Origin: Knoxdaviesia capensis
Lineage: Eukaryota > Ascomycota > Sordariomycetes > Microascales > Gondwanamycetaceae
Length of the DNA: 64,000 bases
Direction of reading: 5' to 3'
NCBI GenBank assembly: GCA_001510575.1
Contig: LNGK01000002.1
Location: 3,398,144 to 3,462,143 of the forward strand
In this document: positions 22,299 to 33,820 of the stretch, piece by piece
Layout of the letters: each line of letters opens with the position of its first letter
How positions within the stretch are numbered: position 1 is the first letter of the stretch
Notes under the pieces: model-generated
Databases searched by the model: none
The model's input: only the letters and a program-made list of their open reading frames with translations
What the model was told of the DNA's origin: nothing
Position numbers and translations under genes: made by a program

Positions 22299-23310
22299 AT
22301 GAATCTGCTCTTATCCCCGCAACCTCCAGTTCTTCCACACCAACGAGAATCAGATCGCCTTTCCCCTCAAATTTTTTGTATGTTATTTCTTGCTGCTTTC
22401 TTTTCCTCTGCTCAAACTGCAACTAACCTGACCTTCTCTTCTTCTCGCATGCTCAGCTTCTCCCACACATTATAACCACAGCATGTCGTCCCTCAACCGG
22501 AAACGAAAGGCTGACGAGGACGGCGACGAAATCCTCGTCTCTCCGCTCACATCTCCAGCCATGTCTTCTCGGCAAATTCATCGCTCTTTCAAACGTTCCC
22601 GTGCCGTGGACCCTATCGGACGGCCGCTCTCGATCCCTAGATTGCTTGAAACGCTCGAACCCTCCCAACTCCGACTTGTTCTGGAGCGTATTTGCGAACA
22701 GCATGCCGATATCCGCAGAGAAGTGATGGAATCCGCTCCTCGTCCCTCCGTTGCTTCGGTCCTCGAGATCCTGGAAGGGTATCAGCGTCGGCTGAAAGAG
22801 ACCATCCCGTATGGAAACTCGAGTGCCGACTACGCCTACTACAGAGTCAAGCAACCGCTTGTGGCCCTCATCGAAGCGCTTTCCGAATTCACTCCTCAGT
22901 ACCTTCCTCCTATCGAAACGCAAGCCACAAGCTCTCTCCAGTACCTGGACGGAGCTACCCGAATCATCCACTCCATTCCGGACTGGCAGCCGGCCGCATA
23001 CCGACACCACAAAGACGAAGCATACGAGGATATTGCCCGGGCGTGGGCGGCCGTGATCAACGAGGCTGCAAAGCGCGGCGGCGGCTTCCAACTCCACACC
23101 GGTGGCTGGGATCAGACTCTTGTCAAGCACAACATCGAGTCTGGTGGCCGCCTTGGAGTTGCTATCAGCGCTATGCAGGCCAACGTTGACTGGATGGCCG
23201 GTGATGCCAACCAAGGCCAGACAGCCCAGGGCCCGGCCGATCAGAACTCGATCCTGAACCAACTCATCTCCGGAGCATACGGTGCGCCTGTCAGAGTTGG
23301 CCCGTGGTAA
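22299..23310 (+). CDS. sts1: Sts1/Cut8 proteasome nuclear tethering factor
   Basis: Proposed exons 22299..22377 and 22457..23310 give 310 aa. The single open frame begins only at 22483 (275 aa). A 79-nt intron (GTATGT donor, ACTAACC branch, GCTCAG acceptor) joins an upstream ATG in frame, adding 35 residues beginning MNLLLSPQPPVLPHQRESDR. From memory of the family, Aspergillus Sts1 proteins begin with a comparable Pro-rich M-N-x-L...PP.PPH...RLSP segment, which supports this start. Sts1/Cut8 anchors the 26S proteasome in the nucleus. Visible parts: basic NLS (NRKRK, SFKRSR), the core from PLSIPRLLETLEPSQLRLVLERIC, DYAYYRVKQPL, YLDGATRIIHSIPDWQ, INEAAKRGGGFQLHTGGWDQ, and the C-terminal VRVGPW. 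Confidence 0.88.
22378..22456 (+). other. sts1: sts1 intron 1 (within N-terminal coding region)
   Basis: GTATGT at 22378-22383, branch-like ACTAACC near 22422-22428, and CAG at 22454-22456. Removing it puts the ATG at 22299 in frame with the long exon, with no stop. If it is instead retained or the start is 22483, this is a 5'UTR intron. Confidence 0.75.
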
Positions 23311-26300
23311 CTTGACGGAACGATTCCTTCTCCTTAGGACGTTCGGTCCGTTACGATTCTGGGGGCTCGCCTCCGCATTATCCGTCAACTGATCCTTCTT
23401 TAACATGATCGTTTTCACTTTCTTTACAATGCTTTTAATGGACGGTTCAAGTTTTGTTCCATTCTCTCATATCATGATGATTGCAACATTCAACCTGGGT
23501 GGTAAATTCAATCGGAGTTCTTTTTTTCATTCTTTATTTTTCCCTCCACAACTTTAGAGGCATCTGATGACCTGGTTTTGCTCTGGTGTTCACAATCCAT
23601 TTCCTCTTTCTGTCTACGGCCGCACTCACTGTCATGTTTGTTTTTGAGACCAACATCTTCGATATGTTGGCTACGTCTTACTGTGTTTTTTTTTTCTTTG
23701 GTTTGGAACAGTTCCTCTTTTTCTGCCCTTGTCTTTTGAATTCTTGCGGAAGCTTTTTTCTTTTCGGAACGAGGAATTGTCTCAGAGCACCGGACTAGAA
23801 GTTTTGAAAGATCCATTGCTCTTTCTGGGATCTGTTTGGGAATGGGCCTTGATGGATACTGGCAAGCTGTTTCTGGCTTGCTCAGTCTTGTGCCTCGTGT
23901 GTGTGCCTGCCTTGCTCCTGGACTCCCAAACTCTTTTCCTCGCTCCTTATCTTATTGGCATACGTCATTACGGCGCTCTTGTTTAATTTGTACTGTTGCG
24001 TGTCTTTTTCTTTTTGCATGCAACGTGTATTTTGTGAGGGTTAACGGTCACTGTCTTGCGTTTGTGTTTTATTCTTGGGAGGGTCTGTTTTGCGTGCTGT
24101 TTTCTTGCTGGGTCTGTTACGCTGGGTGCTCTGTTCTCTGTTCCATGTTGGTTCTGCAGCTTAGTTCAGGTACTTATTCTTAGCAACGGTTTTGTATCTA
24201 TGTACATAGTGATACCTTTTGATATACCTTGCTGAGATGGGAGTGAATCCTTTTTATGACTGCGATACTGCTTCTTCTTCTTAGATAATACGGACTTTTT
24301 CTTTTTCTCTAGAGTTTTGGCGGGTGAAAAAGGACACTGGTATACGGCGGCCATTGCACTGACGCCCGACTTGCTTCGAAAGCATCAGCATTGGGTGGCC
24401 CGGGTACCACGAGGCGAGCGAGGCGGAGCAGACGAACCACCGGAGCGTCAACGTCAACGTCACTACTTGTCCACTGAGGCTGGAGTTTTCCTGCCCTACG
24501 GCTCCAGCGGTGAGCGTGTGGTGTGAGCGGTCGCTGTCGGGCTCGTCTTTTCGTAAACTTTTGGTTTTCTGTGTTTACAGTGTGTTGCCGTTGCTGTGTG
24601 TGATGTGTGACGTGGGCTGGGCTTGTGGAGTGAAGTCTGGGAGGGGGGACCCATGCTCCGTCACGGCATCAGGGGTTTTCAGCCAGTGGTTTTGCAGCCT
24701 CTTCCTAGGGGTGGGTTTCCGGCTGCTTGGCCTGGTCTTCAGGGCTGGGGGAACCACGGGGATCACTCCAGTACATAAAGAGAGATGAATACAGTACATA
24801 CCGACAACAGAACTCGCCGGCCACTGGGCGCTTCCTCGGGGATGAGTATCTGGGGGGTGAGGATTTTTGTTTTGTCTGAAGGGGGATGGATGGTTTGTGC
24901 GTGTGGGAGGCTGGAATGAGACGGAGGGGGACAAAAGGGTGTGGAGAAGGGCAGGCTCGGTTGCAGACTCCGGATCGCACATCAAGCAAGTGAGCGAAGG
25001 GGGGCGGCTGATCACAGACGACATTGCCCTGGATAGTAATGGCCTCGATGCCGCCCAGGCAAACCCGTTACGATCAAAGATGCCACAGTTTGGAGTCAGT
25101 CCCTATTCGCTCCAGCTGAGGGAAATTTTTATTTTATGTTTATTTTCGTTATTAAATTTTTTCTTTCTTTACGAACTCACTCTCCCCAATATCCCTCTAG
25201 CAGAAGCAAAGTCGCCCAAGTTCTTCCTTTCTGCGCCTCTTGTGTGATCAGCGGACCGAAGGGATGGAGGGAGCGAGCGACAGACAGGATAAGCTGCAGA
25301 GAGAAGGGGAGGGGTGTTGCGGAATTTAATATACACGTAAAAACGGTGACCATCCCCAACGTGTGTGTAGTGGCTTTTCCATTTATTTGACTCAGCCGAA
25401 GGGAGGAGGAACACGACAAAGCAGATCGCCTGTCACCCCCTCCAAAAAGTCCTGAGTTCGGTGTCTCCCGATGGAAGCTGAAGGGAGGCCGATGATGGGG
25501 CCGGGGATTGCATTTTTACGAGGTGAACATCCAGGAAGGAAAGAAAAAGGCGCGAGGGGAATGCGAGCCGCAGAACATCGGAGCTGACGGAGGCGACTTC
25601 TTTTGTCTTTGGGGGAAAACGACAGCTCAAGTATTTGTGTTCCTGCTGGACGACAAATCGAGTAATTGAGCGACTCCTGCACAGACAAAAAGCAAGCTGG
25701 CCTATGCTCTTTGCAGCGGAACCAGCCCCCCAACCTCCAAAACTCCAAAAAAAAATTAAATCGGCGGCGCTTGGCTGTTGGACTGTTGCTCCTCACCCGC
25801 CCCTGGGATGTGGTTGGCTGGCGTCAGATGCGACTATGTATGCAGAGGACATCATATATGGGAGAGCAGTGGTTTTGTTAGATGACCTGTGTGATGGCTT
25901 GTTCTCTGGCCGTTCCCGCGCTGTGTTGTAAGGAATCGCAGCAAACGTCAGGAGGTTTGCGACGGATCGCTGCTGTCGGAATGTCAGGTGGGTTGATATA
26001 TCCAGCGGATCATGAACTCTGGACCTGTGGCGGTGAAGGCTGATATTCCCAGGGGACAGCGTGTTCGGACTGCTGCTTGTTGCACGGTATTTCTGCGAAG
26101 GAAAAGGACCCAAAGGCAATTAAATCTCGTCTGTTTGCCTGTTTCACAACTGCCGTGATTTGTTTGCTCTCTAAACAAATTCAAACCGGATGAAAGCATA
26201 GCATCACATCCGTGGCCTCTGGGGTCTGTCTGTATTTACGGAGTCCCTCTTCACCCACTCGCCCACCCAGCCACGACCCTTGTTGATACACCGCATTCCC

Positions 26301-27047
26301 GTGCACGACGGGTTGATGGTAGGCGATCGACGGGGCTGTATCAAGGATTTCCAGTTGGTGCAGATCACGGTGAGACCGTTCCCGGGAAAAGAGACGGAAA
26401 ATTGGATGTGCGAGGACTATTCTATATGTGCGAACATAAGAGTCGGGAAGAAAAAGCCAGACCGCTCATCCCAGTTTATCGATAAATCCGCCATACAGCT
26501 GTTTCTGCCTGTGGTCTTGTTGCGGGGCGTCTGAAACCTTAATTGCTTATCACTGACGTACGGATATTGCCGGCTAGCGGCAACGAAGAGGCAGCAACGG
26601 AATAAAAAACCAAGAAAACGAGAAGCGTGATAAGCTGTGCTGAGTGTTGCTCAGCTGAAAAAAAAACCCCCCCCGTTTTTCTCCTGACTTGGCCTGTCCC
26701 CCTCACGTGTCCGCTCTGGACCGAGATAAGCCACCGGCTGACTAACCGAACGGCGCTTATCACCACGTGAGTTCCCGTCGCGTCTGATTTTGGGCCTAGT
26801 GTTTGTGCTGCCATTTGTTGCTTATGGAAGCCCCGACACCCAATGTGGAAACGCGCTCCAACTTAGGCAGCATCACGGTGGTTTTTCCATATTGTGTGTT
26901 GCCATCCATTGCTACGGGGCCAAAATCGGATCGGGGTGAATGGTGCTATCTTCTTCAAACTTTGCATTGCTGTCATAGCCGTTGTTTTCTTCTTCACGAC
27001 CAACATCTTTCGCTTTTCGAATTGGTTTCTCGCTTCCTCAAGTCACA
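23311..27047. other. 3.7-kb intergenic region, sts1 / rad52
   Basis: No supportable gene. A T-rich stretch to about 24190 is probably sts1 3' flank. Frames such as 23836-24183, 24867-25247 (both +) and 25392-25796 (-) are unrecognised. The rad52 promoter must lie in the last few hundred bases; a C-run occurs near 26669. Confidence 0.5.
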
Positions 27048-28889
27048 ATGCCGGCGTATGTCTACTCTTCCTTGGATGATGATGGTGATACTCAGATGCT
27101 AACCAAACTGTGTGGACCTGTTTCCAGCGTCGGCGACCAACATAACGGCAGCCTGGCCAATCCGTTCGAGGAGCCCCGGGCCCGGATGTCCGAGTACACC
27201 GCCATCGAGATCGCCACCCTGCAGGCCCGCCTCCAGCGCCAGCTTGGCCCCGAGTACCTCTCCAGCCGGTCTGGCCCGTCGGGCCAACGAGTGCACTACA
27301 TCGCCGCCGAAAAGTGCATCGCCCTCGCCAACGAAGTGTTCGGCTTCAACGGGTGGTCCAGCTCGATCCAGAACATCCAGGTCGACTTTGTCGACGAGCA
27401 TCCGCAGACGCTGCGCGTCGCGCTAGGCCTTAGTGTTATTGTCCGCGTCACCCTCCGCGACGGCACCTTTCACGAGGACATCGGCTACGGCCACATTGAG
27501 AACTGCAAGGGGAAGGCCGCCGCCTTCGAGAAGGCCAAGAAGGAGGGCACCACCGACGGTCTGAAGCGGGCGCTGCGCAACTTTGGAAACGTCCTCGGCA
27601 ACTGCATCTACGACAAGGACTATCTGTCAAAGGTCACCCGCATCAAGGCCGCCCCATCGCGCTTTGACCCGGACAACCTGCACCGCAACGGAGATTTCCT
27701 GAAGAAAGAGGCCGTGGTTGCCCGTGCTGCTGCCGCTGCTGCTTCTGCCAGTGCTGCCTCGTCTGCTGCGGCCAGCTCGAAAACGACCACAACTGCCGTC
27801 GTGGCGACATCAGCCCCGGACGAAGCAGTTGGGGGCGCCTTGAAGTTTGAAGATGAGGAGCAGTTTGAAGATCTGATGGGCCTGATGGGAGACCTGGATG
27901 ATGCCGACTTCTGTGTCCCCGAAGAAGGCCACCCCGATGAGGTTATCCTGCCCGTTACTGCTGCCGAGCCTGTCCGAAATGCCTCGGCGCCCCCATCAGT
28001 GAACCACAACCACAACCACAACCCCCAACAGCGACAAAACTCATACAACCCTCAAACTCCTGTGGCCGGCCGACCCACCGGCAACACCAACTGCCAGCGA
28101 CCGGGCCCGCAAGCCCCACCCGGGCCGCCGCGACCCGCGCCCCCGAACTTCAACTCTGGCGAGCCTAACGCCCGGCCCCCGACTGGCGGAGCTAGAGAAC
28201 CGATCGCCTTCTTCTCGGCCCGTGCCGTTAAGCAGCTTCCGGAAATTAGCCTCACTGTCGACTCAGCCAACCTGCCCATTCCCCAGCCCCAGCACCAGTT
28301 CAACCCCAAGGCTGAGAGCCCGTCGATCCGCAAGACCCCTGGCGTCGACCACTCGTCGTCCAAGCCCGTCGACCGGAACCTGAAGCACGTGCCCCCGTCG
28401 TCGCAGGCTCCTGCAACATCTACCGGCCCCACAGCCATGGGCCCACCTGCGGGCGTGCCTCCTCCCGCCGCGGCCGGCCCCACTACCTCGGCTTTCCGTC
28501 CCGTTGGATTCCAGAACGGAGGACCCGGAGCCGGCAACGGCGGCGGCGGCGGCGGCGGTGGGGGCAATCCCCCCGGACCCGGCCGACCCGGCATGCCGCA
28601 GCAGGCCAGCAAGCCCATCCCCTACGACGCCTCCCGACGGATCGGAGCGCCGGGCATGGGCGCTAGCCCGCTAGCTAACCGCAACTCGTACAAGCCGCCC
28701 ATGATGAAGCGCCCGCTCGGCGGCGACGCTGCCGCCGCGGGAGCCAACCCCGGTACAGCTGGGTCGCCTACGCCCGGCAACGGACCCCCCGGAATGCAGC
28801 GGCCGCCCCTCAACGATCTGTCCCGGAACGGCGCGCCCGGCGATACTTCCCGCGACGGGCCGGATGTTAAGAAGCTGCGGATGGCGTGA
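27048..28889 (+). CDS. rad52: Rad52 recombination mediator / strand-annealing protein
   Basis: Exons 27048..27055 and 27128..28889 give 589 aa. The first exon is 8 nt (ATGCCGGC). Splicing yields MPAVGDQHNG, matching the start I know for Aspergillus Rad52. The Rad52/Rad22 DNA-binding core covers roughly residues 20-190: SEYTAIEIATLQARLQ, GPEYLSSRSG, VHYIAAEKCIALANEVFGFN, WSSSIQNIQVDFVDE, VRVTLRDGTFHEDIGYGHIEN, KGAAFEKAKKEGTTDGLKR-like KAAAFEKAKKEGTTDGLKR, and NFGNVLGNCIYDKDYL. The rest is disordered: an Ala/Ser run, acidic FEDEEQFEDLMGLMGDLDD, then Pro/Gly-rich sequence with a poly-Gly run, ending GPDVKKLRMA. It anneals ssDNA and loads Rad51 on RPA-coated DNA. The C-terminal half is very GC-rich. 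Confidence 0.95.
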   Translation: MPAYVYSSLDDDGDTQMLTKLCGPVSSVGDQHNGSLANPFEEPRARMSEYTAIEIATLQARLQRQLGPEYLSSRSGPSGQRVHYIAAEKCIALANEVFGFNGWSSSIQNIQVDFVDEHPQTLRVALGLSVIVRVTLRDGTFHEDIGYGHIENCKGKAAAFEKAKKEGTTDGLKRALRNFGNVLGNCIYDKDYLSKVTRIKAAPSRFDPDNLHRNGDFLKKEAVVARAAAAAASASAASSAAASSKTTTTAVVATSAPDEAVGGALKFEDEEQFEDLMGLMGDLDDADFCVPEEGHPDEVILPVTAAEPVRNASAPPSVNHNHNHNPQQRQNSYNPQTPVAGRPTGNTNCQRPGPQAPPGPPRPAPPNFNSGEPNARPPTGGAREPIAFFSARAVKQLPEISLTVDSANLPIPQPQHQFNPKAESPSIRKTPGVDHSSSKPVDRNLKHVPPSSQAPATSTGPTAMGPPAGVPPPAAAGPTTSAFRPVGFQNGGPGAGNGGGGGGGGGNPPGPGRPGMPQQASKPIPYDASRRIGAPGMGASPLANRNSYKPPMMKRPLGGDAAAAGANPGTAGSPTPGNGPPGMQRPPLNDLSRNGAPGDTSRDGPDVKKLRMA

Positions 28890-29727
28890 TGCGCTTCCCC
28901 CCGTCTGGAGCAATGCACGCCGCCTCGCTATTCTTGCGCGTTAGACCGTTAATGACACGTTTTTCTCTTCTTCTTCTTGTTCCTTTCATGTTCGGTTTCA
29001 CACTTGTATTTGGTTTTTTTCTTCATGAGCACGGAGTTTCACTGGCGTTCAGGTTGGGCAACCTAATCTTTTTCACGCGAAGTACTCGTCGGGAAAAGGG
29101 TTAGAGAGACGGGGCCAAGCTCTATATTCTAATGTCCGTAGCAAATCTCTCCTTCTCGGACGGCACGCGCAGTGCCTGGCATCATTAACAGGGCCATCTT
29201 GGTTTGTTTTCAACGGGCCATCTATGTGAAATCTGTACTTCCTTCCAGTGCTGGTCCTTGTATTTCTTGTGATTTCTGTTACGTCTGCATTGCTCTCAGC
29301 CTTGTACTCCGCCTTGCTCATTCTGCTGTTTCACGACTGTTCCTTCGCCATCGCCAAGTATGGTGGGATTTTCCTTCAAGTAGATCCAAATCCAACGGTC
29401 GCTCTTGTCATCGGACGTGCCCCGCCTGCTTTCGGCCGGAGCCGGGCCCTCCCCCAACATAACTCTAACTCGACTGCACTCAGCACATCGCACAACACCC
29501 AGATATAACTGATTAAACCAACAAACATGCATGAACACAATCTGTATTGAATTTGTGATTTGATTCGGCAGAGGAGTTAACCATTCCTCGCACCGACGAT
29601 AAATTCGCTTCTATATATGATATTGATATATGTATGCATGCAGTAAAGAAGAAAACCAAGAGCAAAAGGACAGGATAGATGTACAAAGAGATAGATGAGC
29701 GCGAGGAAATAGACCGCAAAGATAGGA
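28890..29727. other. Convergent 3' regions, rad52 / MCP2-like
   Basis: This 838-bp gap lies between two convergent stop codons, so both 3'UTRs and terminators lie here. Short frames are unrecognised. T-rich stretch near 28960-29030 (rad52 side) and AT-rich sequence near 29610-29640. Confidence 0.5.
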
Positions 29728-31932
29728 TCACACAGCCTTGGCGTGGTGGTGGTGGTGCTGCGGCTCCGCGACGACGCCCAGCCACATCAGCTGGCGGCGG
29801 AGGCCGAGCAGCATGTCGAACATGCCGAGCTTGATCTCGACACGCGCGCAGGCGAGCCAGGCGGCCAGCAGGCGGAAGGCGGTGGGGGGCCAGAAGGCCG
29901 AGCCGGCGGCGGCGCGCACGTCGTCGAGGCGCTCGCGCAGCACGGTGCGGGCGCAGTAGCGCGCGAGGATGAGGAACGGCCGCACGGGCCCGTGGCGCGT
30001 CTCGAGGCTCTCGTCGAGGCTGCGCGTCAGGTCGTTGGTCTTGAGGATCAGCAGGATGATGCGCGGCACGCGGCCCAGCATCTGCACCAGGTCGGCGAGG
30101 AGTCCGTCCTGCAGCTGCACGCTGAGCGACTGCTGCTCCTCCGAGGTGCGGCGCGAGAGCAGCGCCTCGGGCTCGCCGGCGGGCGCGAACACCGTGGCGA
30201 CCAGGCGGAACGGCGCGGTCACGGCTGAGCTGACGCGCTCAACCAGGGTTGGTTGGTGGCGCTCCTGCAGCTGGGCGCGGAGCACGGAGAAGTCCCGGCC
30301 CGTGATGGCCGATGCGAACAGTGGGAAGTCGGCGTCGGTGATGCCGGCCACCTCATGGGCGTACTTGCGCATGCCCGCCATGTCGCCGTCGATAACAGCA
30401 AGCCACATCTTGGCGTACGAGCGGCGGAGTTCCAGGGGGATGTCGCGGTACAGGCCGTGATCGTAGAGGATGATATCAAAGTTGGGGCGGCCCCAGCCGC
30501 GGCGGCGGTTCTCGCGGATGGCGATGTTTCCACCGTGCGGGTCGCAGTGCAGCGGGGCGCCGTCGCCGAAGATCATCTCGTTGAAGATATGGGCCAGGGA
30601 GGCCGACACCTCGTCGCGGTCGATGTTGTGCGAGTCGAGATACTCAAGGTCGTCGAGTCGGTGGCCCGACTCGGCAGCCATGACAATGATGCGCGGCTTG
30701 GCCCAGAGAACATCTGGAATCACCAGGGGGATCCTGGGCAGTTTGGCGAAATACTCCTTTGTGCGAAGGGCGTTGGTAGCTTCCTCGTTGAAGTTGAGCT
30801 CCTTTGGCAGCGACACCTCCATCTCGGACGACAGCCACTCGAGGTCGTACTCGGGGAAGAAGCGCTTGAGCGAGGCGAAGGTGAATTTCGTCAGGGCGAG
30901 GTCGAGCGGGGCCCATTGGGCAAGGCTGGGGTGCTGGACTTTGACGGCAACGCGCTGGCCGGTCTCTTTGATCGTGGCGAGATGGACCTGGGCGAGAGAG
31001 GCGGCTCCAATGGGGGTGGACGAGAACTCGGAGAAGTAATCCCACAGATCCTGGCCGGTATCCGACCGGAACATATCTTCTATCGATTCGAAGGACGATA
31101 CCGGGCATTGGTCTTGGAGGGGGATAAACGTGGTCGACCATTCGGGGGGCAGGAGGTAGTTCATCGCACTCTGAATGAGGCAAATGGTTCATGGTTAGCA
31201 GGTGGTGTGTGTAGGCACAAGGGAGATCCCAACGGGAGACATACCAGATGTTGACCAAGCTTGATGAAGATTCCGCCATTTTTCTCAAGCACATGCAGTG
31301 TTCGAACGGCGCATCGTTTGTGGCAGGCGCGCAAGAGCTCGGCCTTGTCATCCGGTTTCGTTTCGGCATCGCACTTGTTCAACGTGGTTCGATAGCTGCA
31401 AGACAAAGAGGTGACGGGTTAGCCCCGGCATATTTGATGAATCACCAGAAAAAGAGAAAAAAAGGGGGGGGCCACTTGCGCGAACTTACTCGTTGATACA
31501 GATAGCCAAAGCGACAGCAACACGTCCACTACGCTCGGCTGCATCGAGGCTCTGCTTGATATCATCGGTAAACGCTAGAACAGCCGACCCGGCGGCTGCA
31601 CCTCCGGACGCGAGCAGGAGGATACGGCGGCTTCGGCGACCAGATTTCCCGGACGCAGGGGGCACGCGCGCACCGACATGTGACGACGACGACGACGACG
31701 AGGATGTTGTAGAGAGCGGCCGCCACCGAGTCGCCGTGCGGCCGCAGCTCCGGGGACACGGTGCTGCCGCAGCAGGAACTTGCAGTGCACGACGGCTGGC
31801 GGTGCTGTGGTTACGACACGTGCGGCTTCGGGCGAGGTCGGCCCCATGTTGCGCAAGCCGGCGCCATGGCTGCTGAGGCGGTCGGAAGAGCGCCGGCGCA
31901 AGAAAGGACGGGAACAGCAGGAGACGGCCCAT
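29728..31932 (-). CDS. Mitochondrial UbiB/ADCK-family protein, MCP2/ADCK1-like
   Basis: Exons complement(29728..31170, 31245..31395, 31490..31932) give 678 aa. The Met at 31932 is chosen because it starts an Arg-rich, acid-free presequence (MGRLLLFPSF...RRLAQHG), as expected for mitochondrial import; a hydrophobic ILLLASGGAAAGSAVLAF follows. UbiB atypical-kinase signatures are intact: KxGQ motif in GGIFIKLGQHL, Ala-rich loop GAASLAQVH, VAVKVQ lysine, HCDPHGGNI catalytic loop, and DHGLY in place of DFG. The HLSAMNYLLPPEW-like and DHGLY features point to the MCP2/Cqd2 (ADCK1) branch rather than COQ8. In yeast that branch affects mitochondrial lipid and coenzyme Q distribution. The C-terminus ends in a His run (AEPQHHHHHAKAV). 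The C-terminal third is notably GC-rich. Confidence 0.88.
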
Positions 31933-32387
31933 TGACGCAGCATTCGCGGTGTCTGTGTGGTGTGTCTTTGCTTGTTTAGAAATTCGGGGAACGTAGGAGG
32001 AAAACAACACTGGAAGCCATTTCATTTCAGAGTTGTCAACATTCTCAAACGGCGAAGGCGCAAATGCCGACTGAGACCCCAAAAAACTATGGAGAGGCGA
32101 AAAGCAAAAGAGGATCAGTGCAGAAAAAATATAACGTCGGGGGTTGAAAAAAAACCGGAAAGTCGGTGGAAAGGACGCAGGATCAGGTTCTCCGATTGGC
32201 TGGATAAGAGGCCTTCACCTTATCGCAACCCCAAGGTTAGGGTTGTCTATTAGGGTACAACCCTAGCATATAAGGGTTTGTGTAAGTGGTACATCTCAGC
32301 ACTACGACACGACCTGTTTAGTTGTAGTTGTGCGACAACATATTGTGAACTGCTTCAATATCTACCGTTTGCAAGTGGCCAAATACT
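31933..32387. other. Promoter region of the MCP2-like gene with telobox cluster
   Basis: Non-coding. At 32235-32279 there are four telomere-like words in 45 bp on both strands (GGTTAGGGTT, TTAGGGT, ACAACCCTAG, AAGGGTTT), about 300-350 bp upstream of the start. This is the densest such cluster of the window. Confidence 0.5.
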
Positions 32388-32633
32388 CTAAGCACTGCTC
32401 ATGAAGTCTTCAATATCCGCCCAGAACTGTCTACACTTCTCAATCCAGGGGAAATGACCACAACGCTTACACTCAAGAAGCTTGGCTCCCGGAACCACTT
32501 GAGCGGCGAGGGGACCGTTCTCAATGGCACACATGGCGTCGTCTTCTCCCCAGAGGATGAGAGCGTGGGTCGTCCAGCGCAATGCACGCGCCGTTGGAGC
32601 GGTCATGGCCATATACAGCCTGCTCTATCCTCC
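32388..32633 (-). pseudogene. Alpha/beta-hydrolase C-terminal fragment
   Basis: The frame gives an alpha/beta-hydrolase fold C-terminus: THALILWGEDDAM (the strand and Asp acid region), VVPGAKLLE, then RCGHFPWIEK with the catalytic-His-type GHF, FWADIEDFM and a stop. Upstream on this strand is a TAG-bearing acceptor-like GGATAG, a poly-T/CT run, then 32650-33260 where frames resemble pieces (DDDAYWHGLWHGRGDD; TSPGISESMGKPGRDAP) but no continuous model can be built. No nucleophile GxSxG segment is visible. It is either a decayed gene or one whose upstream exons I could not resolve. Fold call is good; pseudogene status is uncertain. Confidence 0.5.
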
Positions 32634-33820
32634 AAAAAAAAAAAAAGAAAAAAAAAAAGGATCGTCTCCCCGGCCGTGCCACAGTCCATGCCAATAGGCG
32701 TCGTCGTCGTTAGACGAAACCCCAGCGATGCAACTCCAGCTGTCCAGAACACCGCCACCAACACGGAGCTCGTAGGGATGAAAAGCTCCCGAGTGCGCCG
32801 ATTCGCCGGCACCGGCAGCTCCTGATCTCGAAACCCCAGCGTTTTTGCCCATTCAGCTGAGCCGCGCACCAGGATTCCGCTGTCAGCAAGGACGGAGAGG
32901 AATTACACTCTCTTCAATGCCCATATAAATCGCCAAGCATAGGCCATTGGTAACTTGGTGCATCCCGGCCGGGTTTACCCATACTCTCGCTGATTCCGGG
33001 ACTGGTAAGAAACACCCTGCCGCCGCGGACTGCGGGCGTTTATTGGCAAGCCTGTCAGATTTCAGCCTGCAAAGTTGCTCCGGGTTCATATTTTCCCCCC
33101 CGTGTCCGGGCTTGAGATCGGAGGAAACCTCGTCGTCGCATAGAGAGAGCACCAGATGAATAGTCCCATATTCGGTTGGGTAAGGCGGGTTTCGGCACTT
33201 CGTCAACTGCGGATCTTTGGAATCTTTGTCGGGAGTCAGCTAACTCCGGATGGAATCTCACCTGCTTAAGAATGTCCCCGATCCGTCGTAAGACAGCTTA
33301 CAAGCCCGCCCGATCTTGATCTCTTCTCCAGCACGGCCTGACGGCCTCACGCCCGTGCCGGAAGTCACGGGGTTTCAGCCCTGTGGTCTAATCGTCTCGG
33401 TCAGACCGCAGACGTGATCCACGAACCAGTCTTTGTATGAAGCACTGCCTAAGCTTCCGTGGGCTGAAAATACCGTCTCGAATCTTCGGTTGTGGTATGG
33501 CTGGTGCCGCTGGAGGAGGTCTGTCTCTCCACTTAATAAAGATGGATATAGAATGGTGAATAAGACAGGGAATATCGCTCGTACCCTTAAAAGCGAACAT
33601 GCTGATGCAAGATATCTCGCTTGCAACACCTTTCAAGTCAGGACACATAAAACAGAAAAATACATTTATTATGCAAGACCGCTGCGTTCCTCGTTCTTGG
33701 ACAAGGCTAGTTTCTTGATCCCATCCGCATCAATCATGCCGAGCCTCGGGATGATTTGCTTCTATCATGGGGATTAATTATATGCTGTTGAGAAATGAGA
33801 GAAAGAAGTCATGTTGGCAT
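32634..33820. other. Intergenic with possible hydrolase debris
   Basis: Contains A-rich runs at 32634-32660 and broken frames on the minus strand that might be decayed upstream exons of the hydrolase. The right part (33300-33820) is the 3' flank of the permease gene. No intact gene. Confidence 0.4.

Noticed and set aside
22453..23418. 321-aa antisense frame over sts1
   Set aside because: Mirror of the conserved sts1 exon; no recognisable domain.
26982..27047. Longer rad52 N-terminus from 26982
   Set aside because: The frame there starts at ATG but the family start is MPAVGDQH after splicing; the extra residues match nothing.
28052..28618. Pro/Gly-rich antisense frame over the rad52 tail
   Set aside because: Low-complexity shadow of the GC-rich disordered region.
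29743..31254. Plus-strand frames (161 and 333 aa) over the MCP2-like gene
   Set aside because: Antisense shadows of the GC-rich minus-strand exons.
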